From an uncultured bacterium (GTDB lineage: Bacteria > Bacteroidota > Bacteroidia > Bacteroidales > Bacteroidaceae): a DNA stretch of 64,000 nucleotides. Numbering within the stretch: position 1 is the stretch's first letter; each line of letters opens with the position of its first letter. The stretch covers positions 1 to 64,000 of the forward strand of contig CAMNOK010000002.1 in NCBI GenBank assembly GCA_946546825.1. Reading direction: 5' to 3'. Positions 20,008 through 28,566 of this stretch are shown here, piece after piece. The notes under the pieces are model-generated. The model made no database searches. It had not been told where the DNA came from and was given only the letters and a program-made list of their open reading frames with translations. The position numbers and the translations under genes are program-made.

Positions 20008-20096
20008 AAAAGAAAAAGCGATGACCCTCACGGGCAATCGCTAAATCTTCAATAGGTATTAGTCTCCTTAAGGTAAAAAGATTGTTTTCAGGATAA
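20008..20096 (-). ncRNA. Candidate small RNA of about 88 nt, unassigned family
   Basis: Minus-strand promoter immediately upstream and a terminator hairpin AGCGATTGCCCGTGAGGGTCATCGCT followed by TTTTCTTTT at the end; start inferred from promoter position. Confidence 0.6.
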
Positions 20097-20100
20097 CGAT

Positions 20101-20133
20101 GCAAAGATATGCCATTTTTCTTCTATCTGCAAA
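20101..20133 (-). promoter_or_regulatory. Promoter TTTG-N20-TATCTTTGC (minus) for the candidate small RNA
   Basis: Plus-strand GCAAAGATA 20101-20109 and CAAA 20130-20133. Confidence 0.65.
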
Positions 20134-20245
20134 TTTTTCCTTACCTTTTTTGTGTTTTTTTTGTAAAATATTTGTGTGCGGGCGCACAGATGCACAATAA
20201 GTGACAGAAAAATCTGTTTTGTTATTTATTTATTTGTTTTTTTAT

Positions 20246-20254
20246 TATCTTTGC
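20246..20254 (+). promoter_or_regulatory. -7 element TATCTTTGC upstream of the GH2 gene
   Basis: TAnnTTTGC match 23 nt before ATG 20277. Confidence 0.55.
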
Positions 20255-20276
20255 GGCATCAAATTATTGATATTAT

Positions 20277-22694
20277 ATGAAAAGATTTTTTTTATTTTTT
20301 GTGTTATTGTGTGTGTGCTCATGGTGTTCCGCAGAAGAACGTCACGAGCTGAATTTACGCAACTGGCAGTTTTCTTATGATGAGAAAGTATGGCAACCCG
20401 TCACTGTGCCCCACGACTGGGCCATCAGTGGTCCTTTTGACAAAAAGTGGGATCTCCAGGTAGTGGCCATTGAACAAAATGGGGAGAAGGAGAAGTCAGA
20501 GAAGAGCGGCCGTTCTGGTGCGCTTCCCTGGATAGGCAAAGGTTTTTACCGCACAAAGATATATATAGAGAAGGTAGCACAGCGTGCTGAGTTGGTGTTC
20601 GACGGTGCCATGAGTGAGCCTGTAGTATATGTAAACGGTCAGGAAGCTGGGCGGTGGGCCTATGGATACAATGCGTTTCGTGTTGACGTGACACGTTTCC
20701 TACATGTGGGTGAAAACGAAGTTGGCGTAGCTTTGAGCAATATGGAGGAGAGCAGCCGCTGGTATCCTGGTGGAGGGCTCTATCGCCCAGTGAAGTTAGT
20801 GATGACACAACAGACGGCCATCGACCCTTGGGCCACCAGTTTTGCAACACGTTCTTGTAGTGACAAGGAAGCCTGGGTAAGCCTCGAAACCCAGCTACGC
20901 GGCATCGTGCGTGACAAGGATTTCAAGTTGACGGCTACGCTGACAGATGCCAAAGGTCAGCAGATAACACTTTATGACGGACAACCCACGGCAGGTGGTG
21001 TTGTCAATGCTATTGCGCGCGTGCAGCGCCCGCATCTCTGGTCACCAGAACACCCGTCGCGCTATCGCCTTGAGATGAGTCTTTATCATGGCAAGGAACT
21101 GGTGGATCGCTATGTCCAGATGGTGGGCATTAGGACGGTTTCGGTCGATGCTGAGCATGGTTTTCGACTGAACGGACAGAGTCGCAAACTGAAAGGTGTC
21201 TGTCTGCACCACGACTTGGGACCGCTTGGTGCTGCTGTCAACAAGGCTGCACTGATACGTCAGGTGCACATACTGAAAGACATGGGTTGTGATGCAATTC
21301 GCACCTCTCACAACATGCCTTCGACTCTACAGATGGAGGTCTATGACTCGTTGGGAATGATGGTGATGGCCGAGTCGTTCGACATGTGGATATACCCTAA
21401 ATGTAAGAACGGCTATGCCCGCTTCTTCAAGGAGTGGAGTGGTCGCGATATGGAAAACCTGGTGCGCAACCATCGCAACCACCCGTCACTCGTGATGTGG
21501 TCAATCGGCAACGAGATTCCTGAGCAGTGGAGTCAGGAGGGAGTCTATCATGCCCGCCGCCTACAGGATATCTGTCATCGGCTGGCACCATCCATTCCTG
21601 TCACCCAGGGTATGGATCGTGTGGATGCTGCCTTGAAGTCGGGCTTTGCTCAGTCGATGGATGTGCCAGGCTTCAACTACCGCGTACAAAAATATGATGG
21701 AGCCATCGGCCAGTTGCCACAAGGCTTTCTGCTCGGTTCTGAGACGGCTTCCACTGTCAGTTCACGCGGTGTTTATAAGTTTCCGGTAAAGTATTCCAGT
21801 CACCAGACCTATGCCGATGGCCAATGTTCCAGCTACGACACGGAGTATTGTTCGTGGAGCAACCTGCCCGACGATGACTTTATCCTTCAGGATGATCGCC
21901 CGTGGACTATCGGTCAGTTTGTATGGACGGGTTTCGACTACCTGGGTGAGCCCACGCCCTATGATGGCTACTGGCCGTCGCGCAGTTCCTATTTTGGTAT
22001 TTGCGACTTGGCCGGACTCCCTAAGGACCGTTTCTTCCTTTATCGCTCCCAATGGAACAAGACCGATCATACCATCCATCTTTTGCCTCACTGGACGTGG
22101 CCGGGCAGGGAAGGACAGATCACGCCCGTCTATTGTTACACCGACTATCCCGAGGCAGAGTTGTTCGTGAACGGCAAGTCACAAGGTCGCCGCACTAAGA
22201 ATACAAACATCAAGGCTATTGGAAAGGAAGATAACCTCGACCGCTACCGCCTGCGCTGGAACGAGGTTGTCTATGAACCAGGTGAACTGAAAGTGATTGT
22301 CTATGACGAAGGGGGCATGAAGGTCGGAGAACAAGTGTTACGCACGGCTGGAAAAGCTGCCTGCATAAAGTTGGACAGCGACCGCAAGGAACTGACTGCC
22401 GATGGCGACGACCTGGCGTATGTCACCATATCGCTCACCGACAAGGCTGGCAACGAGCTTCCCGATGCCACCGACCAGTTGGAATTCAGGGTGACGGGAG
22501 CAGGAACATTTCGTGGTGTCTGCAACGGCGACGCAACGTCTTTGGAGCCTTTTACCCAGCCTCGCATGAAGCTTTTTAGTGGAAAACTGGTCGTAACCCT
22601 GCAATCAGGCAACAAGACCGGCATGCTGCGTCTCGACGTCATCGATAAAGATAACAAGCGTCTGCGCGGACACATTGATATTCCAGTAAGATGA
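20277..22694 (+). CDS. Secreted glycoside hydrolase family 2 (beta-galactosidase-like)
   Basis: 805 aa; signal peptide; MWSIGNEIPEQW acid/base region and LLGSETAST nucleophile region. Confidence 0.9.
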   Translation: MKRFFLFFVLLCVCSWCSAEERHELNLRNWQFSYDEKVWQPVTVPHDWAISGPFDKKWDLQVVAIEQNGEKEKSEKSGRSGALPWIGKGFYRTKIYIEKVAQRAELVFDGAMSEPVVYVNGQEAGRWAYGYNAFRVDVTRFLHVGENEVGVALSNMEESSRWYPGGGLYRPVKLVMTQQTAIDPWATSFATRSCSDKEAWVSLETQLRGIVRDKDFKLTATLTDAKGQQITLYDGQPTAGGVVNAIARVQRPHLWSPEHPSRYRLEMSLYHGKELVDRYVQMVGIRTVSVDAEHGFRLNGQSRKLKGVCLHHDLGPLGAAVNKAALIRQVHILKDMGCDAIRTSHNMPSTLQMEVYDSLGMMVMAESFDMWIYPKCKNGYARFFKEWSGRDMENLVRNHRNHPSLVMWSIGNEIPEQWSQEGVYHARRLQDICHRLAPSIPVTQGMDRVDAALKSGFAQSMDVPGFNYRVQKYDGAIGQLPQGFLLGSETASTVSSRGVYKFPVKYSSHQTYADGQCSSYDTEYCSWSNLPDDDFILQDDRPWTIGQFVWTGFDYLGEPTPYDGYWPSRSSYFGICDLAGLPKDRFFLYRSQWNKTDHTIHLLPHWTWPGREGQITPVYCYTDYPEAELFVNGKSQGRRTKNTNIKAIGKEDNLDRYRLRWNEVVYEPGELKVIVYDEGGMKVGEQVLRTAGKAACIKLDSDRKELTADGDDLAYVTISLTDKAGNELPDATDQLEFRVTGAGTFRGVCNGDATSLEPFTQPRMKLFSGKLVVTLQSGNKTGMLRLDVIDKDNKRLRGHIDIPVR

Positions 22695-22731
22695 ACTAAG
22701 CCTCTCTTGTCCAGAGAGAGCCGTAATATGA

Positions 22732-22774
22732 AGAGAGCCATCCGCTTCTGGGAAGGGATGGCTCTCTTTGTTTT
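22732..22774 (+). terminator. Intrinsic terminator AGAGAGCCATCC...GGATGGCTCTCT TTGTTTTG
   Basis: 12-bp perfect stem followed by T-rich tract, downstream of the GH2 gene. Confidence 0.8.
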
Positions 22775-22784
22775 GTAAGGGTGT

Positions 22785-24263
22785 TTAGAGAATGGTTTCT
22801 ACGGCGTGAAGCATGCCCTTCTCCTGAATGAGGTCGAGATAGTGTTTGACCAGTTCTGCCAGTCCTTTCACGCCGTGCAGGTCTTCGCCCCAGATGAAGT
22901 TGGCAGCAAGAACACCGTCGGTGACCTTCTGGGTGTCGCCCGAGGCCCATAGCTCCTTCAAAAGGTCCATGATGCGCTGGTCATCGTTGGGTTGGATGGC
23001 AGCTCCGTCCTGTCGAGTGCCACCCTTGTAGTAGGTGATGATGGCAGCCAAGCCGAAGACAAGGCCTTTGGGTAACTCTCCCTTGCGCTCCAGATAGGTC
23101 TTCACACCGGGCAGGTCGCGAGCTTGGAACTTTGGGAAGGAGTTAAGCATGATGCTTGTCACCTGATGGTCAACATACGGGTTGTTGAAGCGCTCCAGCA
23201 CGTCGGCGGCAAACTGTTGAAGTTCTTCTATCGGGAGGTTCAGCGTTTGCATGAGTTCATCGAACTGTACCTTGTGGATGTAGCGTCCCAGCACAGGATG
23301 GTTGCAAGCATCTCTAACGATGTCAACACCGCTCAGATAGCTGACGGGAGAGAGTACCGTGTGAGGACCGTTGAGGAGTGTAACCTTACGCTCGTGGTAT
23401 GGTTTCTCGCTTTCGGCGATAAGGACGTGCAACCCTGCTTTCTCTGCCGGAAACTCTTGGCGCAGTTCGTCACAGGTCATGTTCTCGGCCTTTTCAATGA
23501 CCCAGAGGTGGAAAATCTCGGCCTGAACGACCAGGTTGTCCTTGTAACCAATCTTTTGCTGGATATCGACAATCTCCTTACGCGGGAAGCCCGGCACGAT
23601 GCGATCAACGAGGGTGGCGCAGACATAGTTATATAGGGTAAACCACTCCTTGAAAGCAGAGTAGTCAGCTCCGAAGTCTTCTTTCCAGAGCTCAATATAT
23701 TTATAGATGCAGTCCTTCAGGTGGTGTCCGTTGAGGAATATCAGTTCGCAAGGCATGATGATGAGTCCTTTCTTCGGATCGCCGTTAAAGGTTTTGAATC
23801 TACGGTAGAGTAACTGCACCAACTTGCCCGGATAGCTGCTGGCGGGAGTGTCGGTAAACTTACAGCTATCATCGAAGGCTATGCCGGCTTCTGTCGTATT
23901 GGAAATGACGAAGCGAATCTCTGGCTGCTCGGCCAGAGCCATGAAGGCAGCGTTCTGACTGTAGGGATTCAGGGCGCGACTGATGACATCGATGCGTTCC
24001 AGCGTGTTCACGGCTTCACCGTTCTGGCGCCCCTGGAGGTTTACATGATAGAGGCAATCCTGACCGTTGAGCCAGTCGGCCATGCCCTTCTCAATGGGCT
24101 GAACAACGACAACCGATCCGTTGAAGTTGGTCTTCTGGTCCATGTTCCACACAATCCAGTCAACAAAGGCCCGAAGGAAGTTTCCTTCGCCAAACTGGAT
24201 GATTCTTTCTGGCATGACACTCTTGGGTGCTGTCAGCTTGTTCAATGATTTCAATTGTTCCAT
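22785..24263 (-). CDS. uxaB: Tagaturonate reductase
   Basis: 492 aa; mannitol dehydrogenase-type fold, IQFGEGNFLRAFVDWIV and LLNGPHTVLSPVSYLSG. Confidence 0.9.
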   Translation of the reverse strand: MEQLKSLNKLTAPKSVMPERIIQFGEGNFLRAFVDWIVWNMDQKTNFNGSVVVVQPIEKGMADWLNGQDCLYHVNLQGRQNGEAVNTLERIDVISRALNPYSQNAAFMALAEQPEIRFVISNTTEAGIAFDDSCKFTDTPASSYPGKLVQLLYRRFKTFNGDPKKGLIIMPCELIFLNGHHLKDCIYKYIELWKEDFGADYSAFKEWFTLYNYVCATLVDRIVPGFPRKEIVDIQQKIGYKDNLVVQAEIFHLWVIEKAENMTCDELRQEFPAEKAGLHVLIAESEKPYHERKVTLLNGPHTVLSPVSYLSGVDIVRDACNHPVLGRYIHKVQFDELMQTLNLPIEELQQFAADVLERFNNPYVDHQVTSIMLNSFPKFQARDLPGVKTYLERKGELPKGLVFGLAAIITYYKGGTRQDGAAIQPNDDQRIMDLLKELWASGDTQKVTDGVLAANFIWGEDLHGVKGLAELVKHYLDLIQEKGMLHAVETIL

Positions 24264-24278
24264 AAATGATATGTATAT

Positions 24279-26639
24279 TTACACGAATAATCTTCCAATC
24301 TGATAGAATAGGGCCGAGACGATCCACGCCAGCAAGGTGGTGTAGCAGGCCGCAAACAATGCCCACCGCCACGAGCCGGTTTCGCCTTTGATGGCGGCAA
24401 TGGTGGCGATGCAGGGAAAGTAGAGTAGCACGAAGAGGAGGAAGCTGTAGGCTGTCAGTGCATCCATGCTCTCGCTCAGGTTGCTGCCATTATAGAGAAC
24501 GCCCATCGTAGAGGCGACAATCTCTTTTGCTCCAACGCCGGAGATGATAGCCACATCCAGTTTCCAGTCGAAGCCCTGTACTTCGAAGATTGGCTCTATT
24601 AGTTTGCCAATCTGTCCGATGTAGCTTTGTTCCATATTGGTGGAAAAATGAGCATCGTCGGTGGAAGGACGGGGAAAATAGCCCAGGGCCCAGACTATGA
24701 TACTTGCCACAAGGATGATGCCTCCCATTTTTTTCAGATACTGCTTGCCTTTTTCCCAGGTGTGGCGGACGATGGCTTTCATCGTTGGAAAGCGGTATGG
24801 TGGAAGCTCCATGACGAAAGGCGTGTCATCGCCTTTCACCAGATAGCGGCTGAAGAGCCGGCTCATCAGCACTGCCATCACCATTCCGATAACATAGAGG
24901 GAGACCATAACCCACGACTGATAGGGGACGGCAAAGAAAATGCCGATTATCATGATATAAATAGGTAGGCGGGCAGAGCAGCTCATCAACGGCAGCACCA
25001 GCATGGTGATGAGTCTCGAGCGGCGGCTCTCGATGGTGCGGGTGGCCATCACTGCCGGCACGTTGCATCCAAAACCCATGATGAGCGGTATGAACGATTT
25101 GCCGTGAAGTCCCATGCGGTGCATCAACTTGTCCATAATGAAGGCGGCACGAGCCATATACCCCGAGTCCTCCATGAAAGAGATGAAGGCGTAGAGAATG
25201 AGAATCTGTGGCAGAAAGACAATGACGGCTCCCACGCCGCCGATGATGCCATCGACCATCATGTCCTTCAGAGGCCCTTCTGCCATGTGGTTGGTAAGTT
25301 CCTCGCCAAGCCACGCTACGCCTTGCTCTATCCAATCCATAGGGTATTGTCCCAGTGTGAAGGTGGACTCAAACATGAGCCAAAGCAGGAATAAGAAGAT
25401 GGGGAATCCCAGGTATCTATTGGTGAACATCCGGTCGAGTATGTGAGTGGTGTGATAGGTATCCTCCTTGTTCCCCGTTTGGTAGCCAGCTTCTTCCAGG
25501 GCACCGCGTATGAAACCATACTTGGCATCCATGATGGCAGTTTCGCTATCGGTGTTTGTCTCCTCTTCTATCTGTGCAGCGGCACGGTCGCGCGCGCTGA
25601 GAATACGTTTAGCATTGGGCAGCGTGTGGATGAGTCCCACAGTGTGGGTGTCGTGTTCCAGCAGCTTGATGGCAAGGTAGCGGGTGGAGTAATGTATCTT
25701 TAGTTCCTCGTTGTCGGTCTTCAGTTCCCGTTGGACGGTGGTAATGCCTTCTTCCACACTGTGTCCGTGGTTTACATGGATGTGGCGGTAGTCGGGTCGC
25801 TCGTCTTCATTGGTTTCTACCATCTCGATGATAGTTTGAAAGAGTTGCTCCACACCGCGGCCGGTGGTGAACACCGTTGGCACCATCGGCACACCGAACA
25901 GGTGACTCAGCGTCTGGTAGTTGGCCTTGTCACCGCGTCGCTCGGCCTCATCGAACATGTTTAGGGCACAAACCATGCGCAGGTGCATATCAATGAGTTG
26001 TGTCGTCAGGTAGAGGTTGCGCTCGAGATTACTACTGTCTATGACATTGATGACTATGTCGGGCATATTCTCGATGAGCTGGTTGCGCACATAAAGTTCT
26101 TCCGGCGAATAGGCCGAGAGACTATAGGTGCCTGGCAAGTCAACGAGGTTGAAGGTATAACCTCCGTATTCGGCATGTCCCACTTTTGCATCTACGGTTA
26201 CCCCCGAATAATTGCCCACATGCTCGTGGGCACCGCTGGCAAAGTTGAATAGCGAGGTCTTTCCGCAATTGGGGTTTCCGACAAGGGCAACGGAGATGGT
26301 CTTCATAGAGGTGTCAATCTGGTGTGGCCGTTCCGTCTCTTCTTCTTGACCCGTGAAGGGCAGCTGATGACCGTCAGCTTTAGAAGTAGCGTTGAGGGCT
26401 CCAGCCTCTTCATCGTCGAGGAGAGCCACCTCAATCATGGAGGCCTCACTGCGTCGAAGCGACACCTCGTAATTCATAATCTTGTATTTGATGGGGTCTT
26501 GTAGCGGGGCGTTGAGCAGCATTTCCACCTGTTGCCCCTTCACAAAGCCCATCTCCACAATGCGTTTTCGGAAACCGCCGTGGCCTGTCACTTTGATGAT
26601 GACGGCATGGTCGCCAGTCTTCAGTTCTGATAATTTCAT
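24279..26639 (-). CDS. feoB: Fused FeoA-FeoB ferrous iron transporter
   Basis: 786 aa; FeoA SH3-like N-terminus then G1 motif VALVGNPNCGKTSLFN and GFGCNVPAVMATRTI. Confidence 0.95.
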   Translation of the reverse strand: MKLSELKTGDHAVIIKVTGHGGFRKRIVEMGFVKGQQVEMLLNAPLQDPIKYKIMNYEVSLRRSEASMIEVALLDDEEAGALNATSKADGHQLPFTGQEEETERPHQIDTSMKTISVALVGNPNCGKTSLFNFASGAHEHVGNYSGVTVDAKVGHAEYGGYTFNLVDLPGTYSLSAYSPEELYVRNQLIENMPDIVINVIDSSNLERNLYLTTQLIDMHLRMVCALNMFDEAERRGDKANYQTLSHLFGVPMVPTVFTTGRGVEQLFQTIIEMVETNEDERPDYRHIHVNHGHSVEEGITTVQRELKTDNEELKIHYSTRYLAIKLLEHDTHTVGLIHTLPNAKRILSARDRAAAQIEEETNTDSETAIMDAKYGFIRGALEEAGYQTGNKEDTYHTTHILDRMFTNRYLGFPIFLFLLWLMFESTFTLGQYPMDWIEQGVAWLGEELTNHMAEGPLKDMMVDGIIGGVGAVIVFLPQILILYAFISFMEDSGYMARAAFIMDKLMHRMGLHGKSFIPLIMGFGCNVPAVMATRTIESRRSRLITMLVLPLMSCSARLPIYIMIIGIFFAVPYQSWVMVSLYVIGMVMAVLMSRLFSRYLVKGDDTPFVMELPPYRFPTMKAIVRHTWEKGKQYLKKMGGIILVASIIVWALGYFPRPSTDDAHFSTNMEQSYIGQIGKLIEPIFEVQGFDWKLDVAIISGVGAKEIVASTMGVLYNGSNLSESMDALTAYSFLLFVLLYFPCIATIAAIKGETGSWRWALFAACYTTLLAWIVSALFYQIGRLFV

Positions 26640-26660
26640 TTTATTACGTTACGTTAAGCA

Positions 26661-28535
26661 TCATTTTTTCTTTCCGCCTTTGTGCTTGCCCGGAGCGAAG
26701 CCGTAGAGCTTGCTGATGAGGTCTGTTCGGCCAATGCGACGGAGTTCGTGTTCAATGTTGCGTCGTTCTTCAGGCTTATACCAGAAGAAGAACATGCGTT
26801 GTGCCAGTTTCTCTCTGGGTGTCTTGGCTGAGAAGATGGGTTCCAGCGTGTAGGGGTCGTATCCGGTGTACCAAGTCTCGGTAGAGATAGTCATTGGAGT
26901 CGGGGTGAAGTCTTGCACTTGTTCCAGCTGGAAGTCCAGTTGCTTGGTGGCGACGGCCAGCTCGGCCATGTCTTCTTCCCGACAGGCGGGGTGTGACGAT
27001 ATGAAGTAGGGTATAATCTGCTGGTGCAGTTGCTCTTCACGATTGATGCGGTCGAAGGCTCGTTTGAACTCTTCAAACAATCGGAACGAAGGTTTTCGCA
27101 TGAAATTCAGCACACGTTCGTTGGTGTGTTCGGGAGCCACCTTCAGTCGGCCACTGACATGTCGGCAGATGAGTTCCCGCATATATTCCCGTGCGGCCAC
27201 ATTGCTCTTTTCGTCTTGGCTGCGATGGAGCAGTAGGTCATAGCGAACACCGCTTCCTATAAAGCTTTTCTTGATGCCTGGCAATGCATCGACAGCATGA
27301 TAGAGGTCGAGGAGCTTGGAATGGTCGGTATTAAGGTTTGGACATATCTGCGGATGTATGCATGACGGGCGCTTGCACTTTTCGCAGGCCTTCTTGTTGC
27401 GCCCCCCCATGCCATACATGTTGGCCGACGGCCCGCCAAGGTCCGACAGGTAACCTTTGAAACCTTCCATCTGGATGACCTTCCTGACTTCGCGTAGAAT
27501 ATTCTCCTTAGAGCGGCAGGTGATGAATTTTCCCTGATGGGCAGAGATGGTGCAGAACGCACAACCGCCGAAGCAGCCTCGATGGATGTTTACGGAGAAC
27601 TTGATCATCTCGTATGCAGGGATACGCTTATTCTTGTATTTAGGGTGGGGCAGACGGGTGTAGGGCAGGTCGAAGGAGGCATCAAGCTCTTCGGTTGTCA
27701 TGGGTGGATAAGGCGGGTTGACCACCACATAGCGGTCGCCAACGGCTTGTAGGATGCGCTGGGCATGCATCTTGTTGGATTCCTCTTCCACATGACGGAA
27801 GTTCTCGGCTTGTGCCCGCTTGTTGCGAAGACATTCTTCGTGGCTATGCAAGACAATGTCCTCGTTACTGATGGAACCTTCCACCCGCGACTTCCGTGCA
27901 AGATAAACGGTTTGAGGTATATCGTGAATATCGGCTACGGGGATGCCGCGTTCCAGTTCTTCGGCAATGCGTATGATGGGTTTCTCGCCCATGCCATAGA
28001 CAATCAGGTCTGCACCGGAGTCGCAGAGTATGCAGGGACGCAGACGGTCTTGCCAATAGTCGTAGTGGGTTACACGACGCATGCTGGCCTCAATGCCGCC
28101 AAGCACAACGGGCACATCGGGATATAGTTTCTTTAGAATTTGGGTATAAACAATGGTGGGATATTCCGGTCGGCAGTCATGACGGCCGTCCGGACTATAG
28201 GCATCTTCACTACGGAGTCGGCGGTTGGCCGTATATTTGTTAACCATAGAGTCCATACAGCCAGGAGCGATGCCGAAGTACAGACGCGGACGACCTAATT
28301 TCTTGAAGTCGCGGAAATCTCCATGCCAGTCTGGCTGTGGTACAATGGCCACGCGATAGCCGGCGGCTTCCAACGTCCTTCCTACAACGGCGGCCCCGAA
28401 CGAGGGGTGATCTACATAAGCATCGCCTGAGAAGAGTATGATGTCCAGCTCATCCCAGCCTCTCAGTTCACATTCTTTCTTTGTTGTAGGTAGAAAGTCT
28501 GTCAGTTGTATCTTCTTTTTTTCTTCCATCTGCAT
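26661..28535 (-). CDS. YgiQ family radical SAM protein
   Basis: 624 aa; HRGCFGGCAFCTISAHQG radical SAM cluster, VVLGGIEASMRR. Confidence 0.92.
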   Translation of the reverse strand: MQMEEKKKIQLTDFLPTTKKECELRGWDELDIILFSGDAYVDHPSFGAAVVGRTLEAAGYRVAIVPQPDWHGDFRDFKKLGRPRLYFGIAPGCMDSMVNKYTANRRLRSEDAYSPDGRHDCRPEYPTIVYTQILKKLYPDVPVVLGGIEASMRRVTHYDYWQDRLRPCILCDSGADLIVYGMGEKPIIRIAEELERGIPVADIHDIPQTVYLARKSRVEGSISNEDIVLHSHEECLRNKRAQAENFRHVEEESNKMHAQRILQAVGDRYVVVNPPYPPMTTEELDASFDLPYTRLPHPKYKNKRIPAYEMIKFSVNIHRGCFGGCAFCTISAHQGKFITCRSKENILREVRKVIQMEGFKGYLSDLGGPSANMYGMGGRNKKACEKCKRPSCIHPQICPNLNTDHSKLLDLYHAVDALPGIKKSFIGSGVRYDLLLHRSQDEKSNVAAREYMRELICRHVSGRLKVAPEHTNERVLNFMRKPSFRLFEEFKRAFDRINREEQLHQQIIPYFISSHPACREEDMAELAVATKQLDFQLEQVQDFTPTPMTISTETWYTGYDPYTLEPIFSAKTPREKLAQRMFFFWYKPEERRNIEHELRRIGRTDLISKLYGFAPGKHKGGKKK

Positions 28536-28566
28536 GTCCTTTTTTGCTTGAATGGTTGTGAAGACT

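Noticed and set aside
19817-20104. 95-aa ORF (MHRYPENNLFTLRRLIPIEDL...)
   Set aside because: Runs through the predicted terminator into AT-rich sequence; start codon is at or upstream of the predicted transcription start. More likely a by-product of an RNA gene.
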